NCBI RefSeq assembly: GCF_022815725.1
Contig: NZ_JALGRF010000009.1
Coordinates: forward strand, 124,001-188,000
Source of the DNA: Streptomyces sp. APSN-46.1
GTDB taxonomy: Bacteria > Actinomycetota > Actinomycetes > Streptomycetales > Streptomycetaceae
Direction: 5' to 3'
DNA length: 64,000 nt
A program made the position numbers and the translations under genes. The notes beneath the pieces are model-generated. The model had not been told where the DNA came from, did not search any database, and was given only the letters and a program-made list of their open reading frames with translations. Shown in pieces: positions 24,192 to 33,194 of the stretch. The stretch's first letter is position 1; each line of letters begins with the position of its first letter.

Positions 24192-24265
24192 CTTTCCCCG
24201 TACGCCTCGCCTCGTACTCCGTGGAGCGGTTTGGTCTGGGCGGTGATCCTCAATACGATCCGGCG

Positions 24266-25546
24266 ATGATCACAAGAAGATGGGTGACGGCGGGGGCGGG
24301 CGGGCTGTTGGCCGTACTGGCCGTCGGGCTGTTCCCCGCGCATGCCGCCGCCGGGGAGCCCGCGGCGAAGGAGTCCCCCAAGGTCGAGCTGGTGCTGGAC
24401 GTCAGCGGCTCGATGCGGGCGACCGACATCGACGGCAAGTCCCGGATGGCCGCCGCGAAGCAGGCCTTCAACGAGGTGCTGGACGCCGTACCGGACGAGG
24501 TGCGGCTCGGCATACGGACCCTCGGGGCCGACTATCCCGGTGACGACCGCCAGCTCGGCTGCAAGGACACCAAGCAGCTCTACCCGGTCGGCCGGCTCGA
24601 CCGGACCGAGGCGAAGACGGCGGTGGCGACCCTCGCCCCCACCGGCTGGACGCCCATCGGGCCGGCCCTGCTCGGGGCCGCCGAGGACCTGAAGGGCGGC
24701 GACGCCACCCGGCGGATCGTGCTCATCACCGACGGCGAGGACACCTGCGCCCCGCTCGACCCCTGCGAGGTGGCACGGGACATCGCGGCCCAGGGCATCC
24801 ACCTGGTCATCGACACGCTCGGGCTCGTCCCGGACGCCAAGACCCGCAGCCAGCTGCTCTGCATCGCCGAGGCCACCGGCGGTACGTACACTTCGGTCCA
24901 GCACACCGACGAACTCTCCGGCCGCGTCAAGCAGTTGGTGGACCGGGCGGCGACCCCGGTGGTGAAGCCCGTCGCGACCGAGGGGGCCAAGCAGTGCGAG
25001 GGCGCCCCGAAGCTGGAGGCCGGCCTCTACACCGACCGCGAGGCCTTCGGCGAACACCGCTGGTACCGGGTGGACGTTCTGCCCGGCCAGGAGCTGCGCG
25101 CCTCGGTGAGCATCGCCGCCGACCGCGCCGTCAACAACGATTACGGGGTCATGCTGCGCGCGACGACCGGGCACGGGCGGGAGATCGTCCGAGGCTCGGA
25201 GGCCGGAGACGGGCGTACCGACCTGATCTCCACCGGGCTGCGCTACCCGACGGCCGAGGCCGACGATGAGGACGGCGACGGTGATGGGAAGCCCGCTGCG
25301 GAGACCGTCTGCCTCCAGGTCAGCAACTCCTTCTCCGCGGGCGCTTCCGTCAAGACCACACCGGGCCTGCCCGTCGAGCTGACCATCGACCTGGTCGACG
25401 CGCCGGACGAGGCCTCCGACGTCGCCGCCTTCGGTCTCGGCCGCGGCTGGTGGCTGCTCGCCGTGCTGGTGCTCACCGGATTCCTCGCGGGTCTGGTGTG
25501 GGGCTGGATCTCGCGCTGGCGTATCTCGGTCTGGAGGACCAACTGA
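24266..25546 (+). CDS. Secreted, C-terminally anchored vWA-domain protein
   Basis: The 426-residue protein has a signal peptide (MITRRWVTAGAGGLLAVLAV, cleavage likely after AHA at ~30). A von Willebrand A domain follows at ~37-230 with an intact metal site: DVSGSM at 45-50, TPIGPAL, and ITDGEDTC. A second, beta-rich ~170-residue domain (YTDREAFGEHRWYRVDVLPG) comes next, then a transmembrane helix at ~395-417 with a short positively charged tail (SRWRISVWRTN) that should leave the protein displayed outside the cell. It probably binds another exported protein. The next gene overlaps its stop by one base and has a similar plan, so the two likely form a surface complex. Start ATG 24266 begins the signal sequence. 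Confidence 0.85.
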   Translation: MITRRWVTAGAGGLLAVLAVGLFPAHAAAGEPAAKESPKVELVLDVSGSMRATDIDGKSRMAAAKQAFNEVLDAVPDEVRLGIRTLGADYPGDDRQLGCKDTKQLYPVGRLDRTEAKTAVATLAPTGWTPIGPALLGAAEDLKGGDATRRIVLITDGEDTCAPLDPCEVARDIAAQGIHLVIDTLGLVPDAKTRSQLLCIAEATGGTYTSVQHTDELSGRVKQLVDRAATPVVKPVATEGAKQCEGAPKLEAGLYTDREAFGEHRWYRVDVLPGQELRASVSIAADRAVNNDYGVMLRATTGHGREIVRGSEAGDGRTDLISTGLRYPTAEADDEDGDGDGKPAAETVCLQVSNSFSAGASVKTTPGLPVELTIDLVDAPDEASDVAAFGLGRGWWLLAVLVLTGFLAGLVWGWISRWRISVWRTN

Positions 25547-26337
25547 TGCGTACCGTACGCACATTGACCGCAGCCGTCGCGCTGGCCGGCGTCGGCCTGT
25601 TCGCGGCGGCGGGAGCGGCCTCGGCCGCGAGCCCCTCGCCCGCGGCGAGCGGCAAGGAGGCCGGGCCGACGGCGGCCGGGCCGACCGAGGCAGGCACCAC
25701 GTTCCGTACGGCCGCGGCGCTCCTGCCGGGGCAGGAGGGAACGGCGGACGCGTCCGTCGGCGACTACCTGTACTGGGCGGTCCCGCTGGACTCGGGCCAG
25801 CGGGCCACCGTCACGGCGACCGTGAAGCTGCCTCCGGCGGCCTCCCGGCACGGCTCCGCCACCTGGCGGCTCGACGTGTACGACGGGCTGCGCCGCCGGC
25901 AGGCCTGCATGTACGGCATGCAGACCCGGGCGGCAGCCAAGGCGGCCGACTCCGTCGAGCTGTCCTGCACCCTGCGGCCGGTCCGGGCCGGGGCGGAGCC
26001 GTGGGCCAACGACCCGCTGCCGGGCAGTTATTACGTCCGCCTGACCGTGAGTGACGCGGCGCAGGAGGACCTCGGCCAGCCGGTACGGGCGCGGGTACGG
26101 GCCGCTGTGAAGGAGACCGGGGGTGCGCTCGCGGTGGACGCCGCCCTCGCCGCCCCGCTGACCCCGCCGAAGCCGGCGGTCGCCGCGGAGCCCGAGGGCG
26201 GCTGGTCGGGCGGCTGGTGGTCCGACCGGTGGGTCTGGACGGCGGCCGGCGGCCTCCTCGCGGCCCTGGCCGGCATCGGCGGCTACGCGCTGACCCGCGG
26301 CACGGGCCGCCCGTCACGGGTGCCCCCGGGCGCCTGA
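25546..26337 (+). CDS. Secreted membrane-anchored protein, partner of vWA protein
   Basis: The 263-residue protein has a clear signal peptide (MRTVRTLTAAVALAGVGLFA, cleavage after ASA at ~28). A single beta-rich extracellular domain follows with the pattern FRTAAALLPGQEGTADASVG and YLYWAVPLDSGQRATV, which mirrors the second domain of the upstream vWA protein (YRVDVLPGQELRASVSI). A C-terminal membrane helix (WVWTAAGGLLAALAGIGGYA) is followed by a short basic end. Two cysteine-containing segments (QACMYGMQ, VELSCTL) may form a disulfide. It overlaps the vWA gene by one base. No enzyme motif is present; a structural or binding role with the vWA partner is inferred. Confidence 0.8.
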   Translation: MRTVRTLTAAVALAGVGLFAAAGAASAASPSPAASGKEAGPTAAGPTEAGTTFRTAAALLPGQEGTADASVGDYLYWAVPLDSGQRATVTATVKLPPAASRHGSATWRLDVYDGLRRRQACMYGMQTRAAAKAADSVELSCTLRPVRAGAEPWANDPLPGSYYVRLTVSDAAQEDLGQPVRARVRAAVKETGGALAVDAALAAPLTPPKPAVAAEPEGGWSGGWWSDRWVWTAAGGLLAALAGIGGYALTRGTGRPSRVPPGA

Positions 26338-26440
26338 CCCGCCGGCCGGGGAACGGCGGTCACGGCCCCACACAGCCGCGACCGCCGGAGCCCGTGACCC
26401 CGGCGGCCCTCGCGGTCCACGGCTCGTGGACCTTCCACCG

Positions 26441-27190
26441 TCACGCGGTCAGCAAGCGGCTCCGCAGGGACTCGGCGGTGGCGGCGGTGATGCCGACGCG
26501 GTCGGTGAGGTACGCGGCCGGGGATCCGTAGCGGGTCGTCAGGTCGGCCAGCACGAGTGCCAGGAGGGCCGCCGGGGCGCGTCCGTACGCGGGCCAGCGG
26601 AGGGTGCGGCCGGGGTTGGCCGCGTGCCAGTCGGCGGTGAGGCGGGCGGCGGCCAGCTCGGTGAGGGCGAAGTCGGCCAGGATCTCCTCCTCCGGGACCC
26701 CCAGCAGGGTCAGGACGAACGCGGCGATCAGCCCGGTGCGGTCCTTGCCGGAGGTGCAGTGGAACACCGTGGGGCCGGGGCCGTCGGCGATGAGTTCGAC
26801 GGCCTGGCGGATCTCCTCGACCCCGTCCTCGGTGACCTCGGCGGCGCGGTCGGCCAGGTAGCGCCAGGGGTCGATCTCGGGGTCTATCTCTGCCTGGTCG
26901 TAGGGCCGGTGCTCGATGCTGAGGTTGGCGTACGTGAAGCGGTCCGCCTCCGGGACCCTGCCCTTGGCCTCGATCTCCCAGGGGTAGCGCAGGTCAATCA
27001 CGGTACGGATGTCCAGCGCGAGGAAGCGCTCCCAGTCGGCGCCCCGCAACTTGCCGAGGGAGTCGGCCCGGTAGAGCCTGCCCCAGGCGACGGTACGGCC
27101 GTCGGCGGAGCGGTAGCCGCCCAGGTCGCGGAAGTTGTGGAGGTGCTCGAACTCGATGTGGCGGCTGTGGCGGCTGTGGCGGCTGGTCAT
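26441..27190 (-). CDS. PtpB-like tyrosine/dual-specificity protein phosphatase
   Basis: This 249-residue protein begins the family with HNFRDLGGYRSADGRTVAWG and carries the phosphatase loop HCTSGKDRTG, with nucleophile Cys145, the general CX5R signature. The extra lysine in the loop (GKDRTG) places it with the MptpB/LipA-type phosphatases that can take phospho-Tyr, phospho-Ser/Thr and sometimes phosphoinositides. The acid is probably in the DRFTYANL or DLRYPWE region. A tail with HSRHSRHSRH near the N-terminus (residues 3-11) comes from a short triplet of identical codon groups. No signal peptide is present. It converges on the gene at 25546. Cellular substrate is unknown. Confidence 0.88.
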   Translation of the reverse strand: MTSRHSRHSRHIEFEHLHNFRDLGGYRSADGRTVAWGRLYRADSLGKLRGADWERFLALDIRTVIDLRYPWEIEAKGRVPEADRFTYANLSIEHRPYDQAEIDPEIDPWRYLADRAAEVTEDGVEEIRQAVELIADGPGPTVFHCTSGKDRTGLIAAFVLTLLGVPEEEILADFALTELAAARLTADWHAANPGRTLRWPAYGRAPAALLALVLADLTTRYGSPAAYLTDRVGITAATAESLRSRLLTA

Positions 27191-27252
27191 GCCGGTGTCT
27201 CCCGATCGGTGGCGGTGGTGCTGCTTCCTGTGTCGATGGCCACGATCATGCA

Positions 27253-28059
27253 TCAACGTGCCGGGCCTGGCGGCTCCTCGTACAAGGCCACCGGCGCCAG
27301 CCGGGCGAGCGCCTCCCGTCCGAGGTGATCCGGGCAGCCGTCCGGGAGGGGGCCGAGGCCGTGGGCGCCGATGTCGGCCGCGCACCGGGCCAGCAGCCCG
27401 GCCAGGCTCGCCCGGTACGCGGGGCGGCACACCGGCTGCCGCTCGACGTGGAAGTGTGCGTCGTACCGGGCCTGTTCGGCCTCGGTCGGCCCGCGCCCCG
27501 GACACCGGCCGCCCTGCGGCAGCACCGCCACGCGCACCCGGGCGTGGTCCCGCGCGGCGCGGGTCAGCGGGTCGAGTACGGGTCCCGGATGCCGGTCGCG
27601 GGCCGCGCGCAGGGCTCCGGGTACGGGCACGTGGTCGCGGGCCCATTCGTCGCAGACCCCGGGGTGGGCGGCGGCCGCGCCGCCGGCGTAGAGGAGGAGC
27701 ACGGAGGAGGCGTCGTAGAGGGCCGCCGCCCGGGCCACCATGCGGTCGGCCGCCCCCTCGGGGGTGGCGGCCAGCCCGTGCAGCGCCCGTGCCAGGGACT
27801 GCCAGACGGGGAACGCCGCTCGGCGGCCGGTGAGCCGGCGGTGGCGGACCCGGTCGGCCTCGCCGGACGGCGGCGGATACCCGGCGGGCGGGCGCCCGGC
27901 GAGGGTGTCGCGCAGGGCCGCGAGCCCGGCGCTCAGCCGCTCGGCGCAGTCGGTGTGGCGGCAGTCGGCGAGGGGCTCGCCGGGCAGGGGCAACACCAGG
28001 GCCGGCGGCGCGGCGACGGCGGCGGTACGGACATCCGTGCCGCCCAGGGAAGTCACCAC
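27253..28059 (-). CDS. Hypothetical protein, weak resemblance to tyrosine 3-hydroxylase-like family
   Basis: I do not firmly recognise this ~268-residue protein. It has two cysteines near the N-terminus (DCRHTDCAERL), the helical segment FPVWQSLARALHGLA at about residues 105-120, ALYDASSVLLLYAGG, and a late HVERQPVCRPAY. The order of these pieces recalls actinobacterial proteins annotated as L-tyrosine 3-hydroxylase-like, but the stretch after LLLYAGG seems shortened compared with that pattern. The start is uncertain: GTG 28059 or 28056 is chosen, neither with a clear ribosome site, and the ATG at 28109 is out of frame. It lies 62 bases downstream of the phosphatase start, in the same direction, so the two may share a transcript. 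Confidence 0.5.
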   Translation of the reverse strand: MVTSLGGTDVRTAAVAAPPALVLPLPGEPLADCRHTDCAERLSAGLAALRDTLAGRPPAGYPPPSGEADRVRHRRLTGRRAAFPVWQSLARALHGLAATPEGAADRMVARAAALYDASSVLLLYAGGAAAAHPGVCDEWARDHVPVPGALRAARDRHPGPVLDPLTRAARDHARVRVAVLPQGGRCPGRGPTEAEQARYDAHFHVERQPVCRPAYRASLAGLLARCAADIGAHGLGPLPDGCPDHLGREALARLAPVALYEEPPGPAR

Positions 28060-28351
28060 GGTGCGACCGGACCCGGACGGCCGATCCTGCCTCCGGCGGC
28101 TTGGGTCATGACACGGCTCCTCGGCTCGGCGGGGGCGACGGATGCGCGGGCGATCCCGCCCGCCGGCCTCGCGCACGCCCCGGGTCCTTTGCGGGATCAA
28201 CGACGACACGGCCGAGGAGAAACGGTGCGCCTACACCTCACCCCGCCGCCGGATTGCCGACGACGGCAGGCGGCAGACCGGCGAACCCCGGACCCGCCCC
28301 ACGGCGGGGACCCCGACAGGCCCCCGGCGGGAGCCCGGCGGCGGGCCCGGG

Positions 28352-30694
28352 TCAGGTGGTGGGCAGCTCCGCGCGGAGCGTGCGGGCCGCTGAGACCAGG
28401 TGTTCCAGGGACGTCCGCGTCTCCGGCCAGCCGCGCGTCTTGAGGCCGCAGTCCGGATTCACCCACAGCCGCTCCGCCGGGATCGCCTCAAGCCCCTTGC
28501 GCAGCAGGGCCACCGCCTCCTCCGCGCTCGGCACCCTCGGCGAGTGGATGTCGTAGACGCCGGGTCCGACCTCGCGCGGGTAGCCCGCGCCCGCCAGTTC
28601 CCGGGCCACCTGCATGTGCGAGCGCGCCGCCTCCAGGCTGATGACGTCCGCGTCGAGGTCCTCGATGGCCCGCAGGATGTCCCCGAACTCCGCGTAGCAC
28701 ATGTGCGTGTGGATCTGGGTGTCCGGCCGCGCCCCCGCGGTGCTCAGCCGGAACGCCTCGGTGGCCCACGCCAGGTACGCGGCGTGGTCGGCCGCGCGCA
28801 GCGGCAGCGTCTCGCGCAGGGCCGGCTCGTCCACCTGGATGACGGAGGTACCGGCGGCCTCCAGGTCCGCGACCTCGTCCCGCAGGGCGAGCGCGACCTG
28901 CCGTGCCGTCTCGCCGAGCGGCTGGTCGTCCCGTACGAAGGACCACGCCAGCATGGTCACCGGGCCGGTCAGCATCCCCTTGACGGGCAGGCCCGTCAGC
29001 GACTGCGCGTACGAGGTCCAGCGTACGGTCATCGGCTCCGGGCGGGAGATGTCCCCGGCCAGGATCGGCGGCCGCACGTACCGGGTGCCGTAGGACTGGA
29101 CCCAGCCGTGCTGGGTGGCCAGGTAGCCGGTGAGCTGCTCGGCGAAGTACTGCACCATGTCGTTGCGTTCGGGTTCGCCGTGGACGAGGAGGTCGATCCC
29201 GGCCTTCTCCTGGAAACCGATCACCTCGCGGATCTCGGCGGCGATCCGGTCCTCGTACGCCGCCTCGTCGATCCGCCCGGCCCGCACGTCGGCGCGCGCG
29301 GTGCGCAGTTCGCCGGTCTGCGGGAACGACCCGATGGTGGTGGTCGGCAGCAGCGGCAGGCCGAGGCGGGCCCGCTGGGCGCCGGAGCGCTCCGCGTACG
29401 GGAGCGCGCGGCGGGCGTCGGCCTCGGTGACGGCGGCCGCGCGCGCCCGGACGGCCGGGTCGTGGGTGAGCGCGGATCCGGCGCGGCTCGCCAACGCGGC
29501 CCGGTTCGCCGCCAGTTCGGCGGCGATGACCTCGGTGCCGCCGGCCAGGCCGCGGGCGAGGGTGGCGGTCTCGGCGGTCTTCTGCCGGGCGAAGGACAGC
29601 CAGCGCGCCACCTGCGGGTCGAGGGCCCGTTCGGCGGCGACGTCGAGCGGAACGTGGAGCAGGGAGCAGGAGGCGGCCACGTCCACCTGCCCGGCCAGGC
29701 CGAGCAGGGTGCCGAGGGTGGTCAGGGACCGCCGGAGGTCGTTGGCCCAGACGTTGCGTCCGTCGACGACGCCCGCGACCAGCCGCTTCCCCGGGATTCC
29801 GCCGGCGGCGGCGAGATCCTCCAGGTTGGCCGCGGCGCGGCCGGTGAAGTCGAGGGCGAGCCCTTCGACGGGGGCGGCGGCGAGCACCGGCAGGGCCTGG
29901 CCGAGCCGGTCGAAGTAGGAGGCGACGAGCAGCTTGGGCCGGTCGGTGAGCCGGCCCAGCTCACGGTAGGCGCGGGCGGCGGCGTTCAGCTCGGCCGGGG
30001 TGCGGTCCTGGACCAGGGCGGGCTCGTCCAGCTGGACCCACTGCGCGCCGGCCGCGCGCAGTTCGGCCAGTACGCGGGCGTAGGCGGGCAGCAGCCGGTC
30101 GAGCAGGGTGAGCGGTTCGAAGCCCGGGCCGGCGTCGGGGGCGGGCTTGGCGAGCAGCAGGTAGGTGACCGGCCCGACGAGCACGGGCCGGGCGGCGAGG
30201 CCGAGGGCGGCGGCCTCCCGGTACTGGGCGAGCTGTGCACGGGCGTCGGCGGCGAAGACGGTGTCGGGGCCCAACTCGGGAACCAGGTAGTGGTAGTTGG
30301 TGTCGAACCACTTGGTCATCTCCAGCGGCGCCACGTCCTGGGTGCCGCGCGCCATCGCGAAGTAGCCGTCGAGCGGATCGGCGTCGTGGGCGGCGCGGTG
30401 GCGGGCCGGGACGGCGCCCAGCATGACACTGGTGTCGAGCACGTGGTCGTAGTACGAGAATCCGCCGGTCGGTACTTCGGTCAGGCCGGCGGCGGCCAGC
30501 TGCTGCCAGGCCTCGCGGCGCAGGCGGGCGGCGGTGTCGTGCAGCTCGTCGGCCTGGACGCGGCCCTTCCAGTACCCCTCGACGGCCTTCTTCAGCTCCC
30601 GTCGCGGGCCCTGCCGGGGGTAGCCGTGCACGGTCGCCCGTACAGCGGCGGGTGCGGCGGGTGTGGCGGCGGGTGTCGCGGATGCGGTGGTCAC
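28352..30694 (-). CDS. metE: Cobalamin-independent methionine synthase
   Basis: The 780-residue enzyme transfers the methyl group of 5-methyltetrahydropteroyl-polyglutamate to homocysteine, the last step of methionine synthesis, in the cytoplasm. Both homologous barrel halves are present. The C-terminal zinc and substrate site has THMCYAEFGD and VNPDCGLKTRGWPET, and TTTIGSFPQT and the folate-binding HGEPERNDMVQYF segment are intact. Length is normal for the family. Start GTG 30694 is preceded by GAAGGAGAG. The upstream leader holds a cobalamin riboswitch in the same orientation, so expression should fall when B12 is available and the B12-dependent enzyme MetH can take over. Confidence 0.97.
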   Translation of the reverse strand: MTTASATPAATPAAPAAVRATVHGYPRQGPRRELKKAVEGYWKGRVQADELHDTAARLRREAWQQLAAAGLTEVPTGGFSYYDHVLDTSVMLGAVPARHRAAHDADPLDGYFAMARGTQDVAPLEMTKWFDTNYHYLVPELGPDTVFAADARAQLAQYREAAALGLAARPVLVGPVTYLLLAKPAPDAGPGFEPLTLLDRLLPAYARVLAELRAAGAQWVQLDEPALVQDRTPAELNAAARAYRELGRLTDRPKLLVASYFDRLGQALPVLAAAPVEGLALDFTGRAAANLEDLAAAGGIPGKRLVAGVVDGRNVWANDLRRSLTTLGTLLGLAGQVDVAASCSLLHVPLDVAAERALDPQVARWLSFARQKTAETATLARGLAGGTEVIAAELAANRAALASRAGSALTHDPAVRARAAAVTEADARRALPYAERSGAQRARLGLPLLPTTTIGSFPQTGELRTARADVRAGRIDEAAYEDRIAAEIREVIGFQEKAGIDLLVHGEPERNDMVQYFAEQLTGYLATQHGWVQSYGTRYVRPPILAGDISRPEPMTVRWTSYAQSLTGLPVKGMLTGPVTMLAWSFVRDDQPLGETARQVALALRDEVADLEAAGTSVIQVDEPALRETLPLRAADHAAYLAWATEAFRLSTAGARPDTQIHTHMCYAEFGDILRAIEDLDADVISLEAARSHMQVARELAGAGYPREVGPGVYDIHSPRVPSAEEAVALLRKGLEAIPAERLWVNPDCGLKTRGWPETRTSLEHLVSAARTLRAELPTT

Positions 30695-30852
30695 AGAACT
30701 CTCCTTCGCGAGCGTGTCTGAGGACAGACCCCGGTGCCGGAACAAGGGCACGCGAACGCGACGCGACGCGAAGGGATGGCTGAGGTGCACGCCGACCCGC
30801 CCGAGAGGTCACCGGAATCTCCGCGTACGGACGATGGGCGTCCGCACGGCGG

Positions 30853-31045
30853 GCAACGGGCAGGTCTTCGGACTCGCGAGCACGCCTGCCATGACCTGTC
30901 GGTCAGGGGCAAGCACCTACTGGCCGTCGCTTCCCAGGCCCGTCCGGGCCCAGTGCGTATGACGGCGGTCGTTCCCGCTCACCGCTGCGGGGCAGTCCCG
31001 GATTCCCACCGGGTTCCCTCTTACGACGCTTCCCGCCTGGCGGAC
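30853..31045 (-). promoter_or_regulatory. Cobalamin riboswitch of metE
   Basis: Read on the minus strand, the leader contains the conserved cobalamin-aptamer blocks in order: GGGAACCCGGTGGGAATCC (31001-31019), ACTGCCCCGCAGCGGTGA, the core segment GCCAGTAGGTGCTTGCC, and a final GAGTCCGAAGACCTGCC near 30860. It ends about 160 bases before the metE start codon, leaving room for an expression platform. Exact ends are approximate. Confidence 0.88.
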
Positions 31046-31088
31046 GGGGGCGAACCAGCTGCGGGACCCACCCTACGGCAGCCCACTG

Positions 31089-31412
31089 TCAATTCGCGGT
31101 GAGATCCTCGGCCAATGTCGACCAAGGCCGGCCCGGGTCCGCCGGAGGGTCGAGCGCGCGGTGCATCGCGGTGTCGCTATCCGCGCCATCCGCGCTACCC
31201 GCGCGGCACCACGTCGCCAGGACCGACGGCAGCGGATACCAGTCGGCCGAGGCGACGGAGGCGTGGTGCGCGGCCATCAGGCCGAGGCGGTCGCGGGCCT
31301 GGGCCTCGGTGGGCCGGGTGCCGTCGATGGCGGGGGCCACGTCGTGGGCGTCGGTGGCGATCAGCAGGTAGTGGTTGCGGTCGTACCAGCCGGTGTCGAG
31401 ACTCCCGTCCAC
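31089..31412 (-). CDS. Small hypothetical protein
   Basis: About 107 residues are coded if GTG 31412 is the start; the open frame extends upstream to 31493 but that part overlaps the start of the divergent protease and is not protein-like. The central part, HYLLIATDAHDVAPAIDGTR followed by ARDRLGLMAAHHASVASADW, reads like a real globular sequence rather than a shadow frame, and no better frame exists on the other strand. No motif identifies a function. No good ribosome site is seen, so the start is uncertain. It ends about 45 bases before the metE riboswitch on the same strand. Confidence 0.45.
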   Translation of the reverse strand: MDGSLDTGWYDRNHYLLIATDAHDVAPAIDGTRPTEAQARDRLGLMAAHHASVASADWYPLPSVLATWCRAGSADGADSDTAMHRALDPPADPGRPWSTLAEDLTAN

Positions 31413-31482
31413 CGGCGGCCCGTTTTTGCCTCTTCGCGCTTCGCACGTACAGTCGGGCGGGTCTCCGGAGCGGGAGTTCCCC

Positions 31483-32406
31483 ATGTTCACCAAGGATCAC
31501 CGGCGGGCTCTGCGGGGCGCCGTCCTCATGGGCGTCTGGTGCGCCCTCGTGCTCGGGAGCGCCGGGTGCGCGTGGCAGTTGGGCGGGCTCGCGGGGCAGG
31601 TCGCGGACGGGGATCCCGCGCAGGGAACCTACGTACAGGACCCCGGGCTCGGTGACAGTACGGCGGCCGCCGTGCTGGACGGGATCGTCCGGGAGGTTCC
31701 GGCTCCGGAGGCCCCGGAGGGCACCGTGGCCGCCGAGGACTCCGTTCCGTGGCGGGCGTCCGAGCCGCTCGTCGCCCGGACCGCCGCGCCCGAGCCCGCG
31801 ATCGGGGCGCTCTTCTCCCCCGGCGACGGGGACTCCGACCACCACTGCTCTGCGAGCGTGGTGCACTCCCCCGGCGGGAACCTCATCGCCACCGCCGCGC
31901 ACTGCGTCCACCAGGGCGGCTTCCGCACCAACCTCGCCTTCGTCCCCGGCTACCGGGACGGTGGGGCCCCGTACGGGGTCTGGGTGCCGGAGCGGATCGA
32001 CGTGGATCCCCGGTGGACCGAGGACTTCGACCCGGATCACGATGTGGCCTTCCTCCGGCTGCGCCGCCCGGGGCATCCGGGCGCGCGGCTGGAAGACCTC
32101 ACGGGGGCCCAGACCCTCCGCGTCCGGCCCGAACTGCCCGCGCCGGCCCGGGTCGTGGGCTACCCCAACGACGCCGAGCGGCCGCTGGACTGCCGTAACA
32201 CCGCCCGCGCCGCCGGGCCCACGCAGCTGCGGCTGGACTGCGCGGACGTACCCGACGGCACGAGCGGCGGCCCCGTCCTGACCGGCGCGCACACCCTGAT
32301 CGGGGTGATCGGCGGCCGCGACGGGGGCGGCGACGAGGAGACCTCGTACAGCAGCTACTTCGACGCCGGCGTCCTCGCCCTGTACGAACGCTCCTCCGGC
32401 GGCTGA
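31483..32406 (+). CDS. Secreted trypsin-like serine protease
   Basis: The 307-residue protein belongs to the chymotrypsin/trypsin (S1) group. The triad is visible: His140 in ATAAHCVH, Asp187 in DHDVAFLRL and Ser261 in GTSGGPVL. The N-terminus has a basic start and hydrophobic helix ending GSAGC; that could be a lipobox, though the -3 residue is serine rather than the usual leucine, so either a lipoprotein or a released enzyme is possible. An ~85-residue pro-region precedes the catalytic domain. Two further cysteines (LDCRN, LDCAD) may pair. Start ATG 31483 follows GGAGCGGGAG. It stands alone and its substrate is unknown. Confidence 0.87.
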   Translation: MFTKDHRRALRGAVLMGVWCALVLGSAGCAWQLGGLAGQVADGDPAQGTYVQDPGLGDSTAAAVLDGIVREVPAPEAPEGTVAAEDSVPWRASEPLVARTAAPEPAIGALFSPGDGDSDHHCSASVVHSPGGNLIATAAHCVHQGGFRTNLAFVPGYRDGGAPYGVWVPERIDVDPRWTEDFDPDHDVAFLRLRRPGHPGARLEDLTGAQTLRVRPELPAPARVVGYPNDAERPLDCRNTARAAGPTQLRLDCADVPDGTSGGPVLTGAHTLIGVIGGRDGGGDEETSYSSYFDAGVLALYERSSGG

Positions 32407-32658
32407 GCCGGCCGCTGCGGGCGTCCTTTCGTCCGTCCGCGCTCAGTCGAATGTCAACCGAACGAGGGGCGCTGCCACTTGGCGGCGCGCTCGACGCCGA
32501 CCTTGTCCGGGTCACGTTGCCGAATCCCGCCAACTGGCCGGCCGACTACGCGGATCGGCACGACCTCGCTCAAGCAGGGGCGATAACCCCTTGGCGGTGC
32601 GACAGCACCGGGACTACGGTCGGGCGGGCGAAGGTTAGGGCGAGGGGGCCGACGGTAC

Positions 32659-33108
32659 GTGGCAAGCGGAGCAGGGACACCGGAGGAAGCCCTCGGTTAC
32701 GCGGTCGCGGCCAACGTACGCCGGGAGCTCGCGTACGGGCCCGGCGCGGTGGAGACCAGGCGCGGCACCAAGCACTTCCCGCCGGGCGGGAAGGTCTGGC
32801 TGGTGCGGCCCCGGTGGGACTGGGGGCACGGGCGCGTCATCGCCGTCGGCCGGCATCGCGGGTCACCGCGGCAGGCATGCGTCATCGTGCCCGTCTGGCA
32901 CCTGGAGAACTTCCGTGTCCGGGGCCTCTACAGCCCGGCCGAGGCACGCCGGCTGAACGGAGCATGGTCTTCCGTGGGGTTGTGGGATTCTGCGGATGAG
33001 GCCCGCCCGTGGGTAGAGCGCTGGGCCTCGGGCGCAGGGTTGTACGAACAAGACCCCCGAGCGGGAGAGGGGGCGGACCGTCAGGTCGGCCGAATTCCGC
33101 GCCCGTAA
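32659..33108 (+). CDS. Conserved-looking hypothetical protein
   Basis: This is a 149-residue, soluble, basic protein of no recognised family. It has KHFPPGGKVWLVRPRWDWGH, a compact beta-rich core rich in Trp, then VIVPVWHLENFRVRGLYSP and a helical end. Start GTG 32659 has GAGGGGG about ten bases upstream. The final ~15 codons run into the region where the transposase remnant begins on the other strand, so the natural C-terminus may have been altered by that insertion. The preceding 250 bases (32407-32658) hold no gene I can support. Confidence 0.6.
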   Translation: MASGAGTPEEALGYAVAANVRRELAYGPGAVETRRGTKHFPPGGKVWLVRPRWDWGHGRVIAVGRHRGSPRQACVIVPVWHLENFRVRGLYSPAEARRLNGAWSSVGLWDSADEARPWVERWASGAGLYEQDPRAGEGADRQVGRIPRP

Positions 33109-33194
33109 CGACCGTTCTCCCGGCGGCAACTCGCTCCCAGGGCTAATCGCCGGACGCCGAGAGTCCGTCGCCGAGGGGTTCGCCGCACGCCGAC

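Noticed and set aside
26338..26440. A terminator between the convergent partner protein and phosphatase genes
   Set aside because: Only short imperfect arms were found; nothing strong enough to list.
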